A DNA stretch of 64,000 nt, from positions 248,001 through 312,000 of the forward strand of contig JAALGY010000023.1 of assembly GCA_032358165.1 (NCBI GenBank), in the 5' to 3' direction. The first letter of the stretch is position 1, and each line of letters starts with the position of its first letter. Position numbers and translations under genes: made by a program. Source of the DNA: Diplosphaera chodatii. Taxonomy: Eukaryota; Chlorophyta; Trebouxiophyceae; Prasiolales; Stichococcaceae. This document shows, one piece after another, positions 61,964-64,000 of the stretch. The notes below the pieces were generated by a model. The model ran no database searches. It was not told the origin of the DNA and was given only the letters and a program-made list of their open reading frames with translations.

Positions 61964-64000
61964 CTAAACGCCATTGGGAGGTTCCCTAGCCAGAGCTGAC
62001 ACTTCCAGAACCGCATACTCGTTGCTCGGGTCCGGCATATCCACCCGCACATCCCCTGCATTTGTCAGCGCACTCCTTGACACACCACCGCTGTAGTTGC
62101 CGCCGCTGCTGCCCGTTAGTGTTCTGCTGGCACCGGTGGGTGACACAAGGCTGGCGTCACTCTCGTTGGCATGGCTCCCCCCCTTGTCGGCCAGGCTCAC
62201 GAGCTGGTACTCGGCAGCCTTCTCTCCTCGTCTGTTGAAGTAGGAATTCACCACAGTCAGCACCACAGGCCAGGCGCTGCTTATGGATGTAGGTAGCCAA
62301 CCGTCACAAGAGCAGGGCAAGCAGTGCAACGTTCTGCATTGTGCGCGGCCTCGCAGTTCAAGCAGGCATGGATGCAAAACCGAGGAGTGGCATCCAAGAT
62401 GCCTTTGCCCCCACGATGAACCATGTTCAGGGAGACGCCTATGACCGTTCTGCAGAGGGCCTGTGCACGTCTTGTCACATCCTGGCTGCTCGTCAAACGT
62501 GCCAAGCGCACCTGCGGGCGTCCTCGGACACCTTGGAGTAGATGACCAACAGCACGCCGGCCAGGATGGCGCCGACCGCGCCCAGGTCGCGCCCCGACAG
62601 CCGCTGGCCCAGGTACACCGCCGCAAGGCTGGTCGTCAGCACCGGCTGCGGCCAGAAGAGAGCTCGTTGTTACTGCCTCAGTGTGGACGCTTGTCAGCAG
62701 TTGCGTCTGCATGCAGTTTGTTGATGGAAGAGGAGAGCCATGCTTGTACCCTGGTACATGTGCATGAACCTGCCAGCAGACGCTAAAACACATATGCAGC
62801 GGTCGACCAGCAACGAGGGGATGACATGCCAGGATACGGTCCCAAGCTGCGTGCACTGCCGCGCACCTGCATGCAGCTGTAGATGGAGGGCACGACGGCG
62901 GAGCAGCGCCCCACCGCCCAGGACACCCCGGAGTGCGCCAGGAAGCTGGTGCCCAGGCCCGCCCACGCGAGCGCCGCCCACGCCGAGCCCGGCACCCCGC
63001 CCCAGCCCACCTGCAGCAGCCGCGAGTTGATATGGTTCTGATTGCCTGCCTCGGAACTGGATGGGCCTGCAGCCTGCAGCTGCTGACTGCCCGGGGCCTG
63101 CTAAGCTGGCCAGACCTCAATATTGCTGGGTCAACGCAGCCACCGGATGGATGTGAAGATGGTCCAGACACATGGCGTCCAACAGCGATGATGCAGCTGC
63201 ATGCAGGAGCACATCGAGTGACAAGTGCACACGTTTGCAAAGTCGCCGCGGACAATTGCTGTGGCGGCCACCGCGGCGGCGCCGCAGGCGGACGCGCGGG
63301 CGAAAAAGCTGAAGGGGTACGGCCGGCGGGACAGGTAGCGCTGCAGGGCCACCAGGTACACAGCAAAGCTGGCTTGCAGGCCGATCAGCGCCAGGATGCC
63401 CTTTGTGCTGGCCCTGCGACACCGAAAGGGGCCCAGTCAGCTGAGGCATTTCCATCGTGGGAATGGCCTTGCTCAGGTAGACACGAACCAGCACAGCACA
63501 GCACACTGCACCACGCAACACAGTTCTAGCAAGGTGTCTAAACGATGCCCAATCAGCAGTCCTCACGTGTGCAGGTCTAGCTTGTCGATGTGCACCAGGA
63601 CGAAAGCGCCAGAGATGGCGAACACGATGCCGACGCCCTGCAGGTTACAACAGCCGGCCTGGGTACAGAGAACCTTCCTACTTCCTGCCAGCTGCTCAGC
63701 ATCAAGCCAGCTGGTGAACAGCTGATGCATCAGCAGCGTCACAGTGGTGATGCCCACCTTCAACACAGTGAAGCGCTCGATGCGGAGGACTGCCGACAGG
63801 ATGGCAACATACACTGGCACGGTTGGGGTGAAGACACCGACAAAAGCCGCGCCCGCAAGCTGCAGCAGCACACACAGCATTCAGCCGCATGCGATGTACA
63901 GAGCCACCCACACACTGTATCCCGAACTTTCAATGACATGCCATAAACTCGTCTCGAAATGTGATGTATGCCTGCTCTCTGATGTGCACCAGAATGCAAG
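61964..64000 (-). CDS. EamA/drug-metabolite-type membrane transporter (5' end off window)
   Basis: Read right to left: LAGAAFVGVFTPTVPVYVAI then SAVLRIERFTVLK, GVGIVFAISGAFVLVHIDKL, TKGILALIGLQASFAVYLVA then LQRYLSRRPYP, WAALAWAGLGTSFLAHSG with VGRCSAVVPS, then PVLTTSLAAVYLGQRLSGRD and AVGAILAGVLLVIYSK. This ten-span pattern with two EamA halves (PVYVAILSAVLRIE; PVLTTSLAAVYLGQ) is the plant WAT1/EamA type, so it exports or imports a small metabolite. The soluble tail (EKAAEYQLVSLADKGGSHA, Ser/Thr-rich, ending REPPNGV and TAG at 61964) is unusual in length. The join into the tail exon near 62270 is not resolved. The first spans are beyond position 64000. Confidence 0.75.

Overview
The window is nuclear DNA of a green alga (Chlorophyta). 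Evidence: high GC, short exons with GTGAGC/GTGCGC-type donors and CTGCAG acceptors, Ala/Gly/Gln-rich low-complexity exons, TGTAA poly(A) signals behind several genes, two plastid small heat-shock proteins with transit peptides, a UBC27/UBE2K-type ubiquitin conjugase, and a protein resembling the plant CBP60 family. I cannot fix the class or species. TGA, TAG and TAA all act as stops. No tRNA, rRNA, CRISPR array or intact transposon was seen.

Layout. 1-10476 (minus): most of an SHPRH-type SNF2 helicase/E3 ligase whose C-terminus lies off the left edge. 11503-15751 (minus): two tandem paralogues (A, B) of an unrecognised single-pass membrane protein. 17157-19642 (plus): a larger relative (C). 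20418-23463 (minus): a 2-oxoglutarate/Fe(II) dioxygenase. 24184-25725 (plus): an E2 enzyme with a UBA domain. 26439-28265 (plus): a fourth member of the membrane family (D). 28890-30287 (minus): 3-hydroxyacyl-CoA dehydratase (PHS1/HACD). 30856-40881 (plus): a very long CBP60-like gene. 41995-44908 and 45588-48004 (minus): two tandem plastid HSP20 genes, the first with a probable frameshift. 48432-49878 (plus): a secreted protein with alternating PSNDD repeats and two in-frame TAG codons in one exon. 50572-52941 (minus): SulP sulfate transporter. 55776-61359 (plus): secreted PhoX-like alkaline phosphatase. 61964-64000 (minus): EamA-type transporter, 5' end off the right edge.

The best candidate for something undescribed is the A-D family. 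All four have one membrane span on its own small exon bounded by phase-1 introns. The next exon in each carries a proline-aspartate motif (PDG/PDN), and the tails differ. A, B and C have signal peptides. Four copies lie within about 17 kb on both strands, separated from each other only by the dioxygenase and E2 genes. The PSNDD-repeat gene with its stop-bearing symmetric exon, and the CBP60-like gene outside land plants, are the next most interesting. Functionally the window is otherwise mixed: ubiquitin signalling, lipid elongation, plastid heat protection, and sulfate and phosphate acquisition.

All exon models were built by hand from reading frame, splice consensus and phase. They have not been checked against transcripts.
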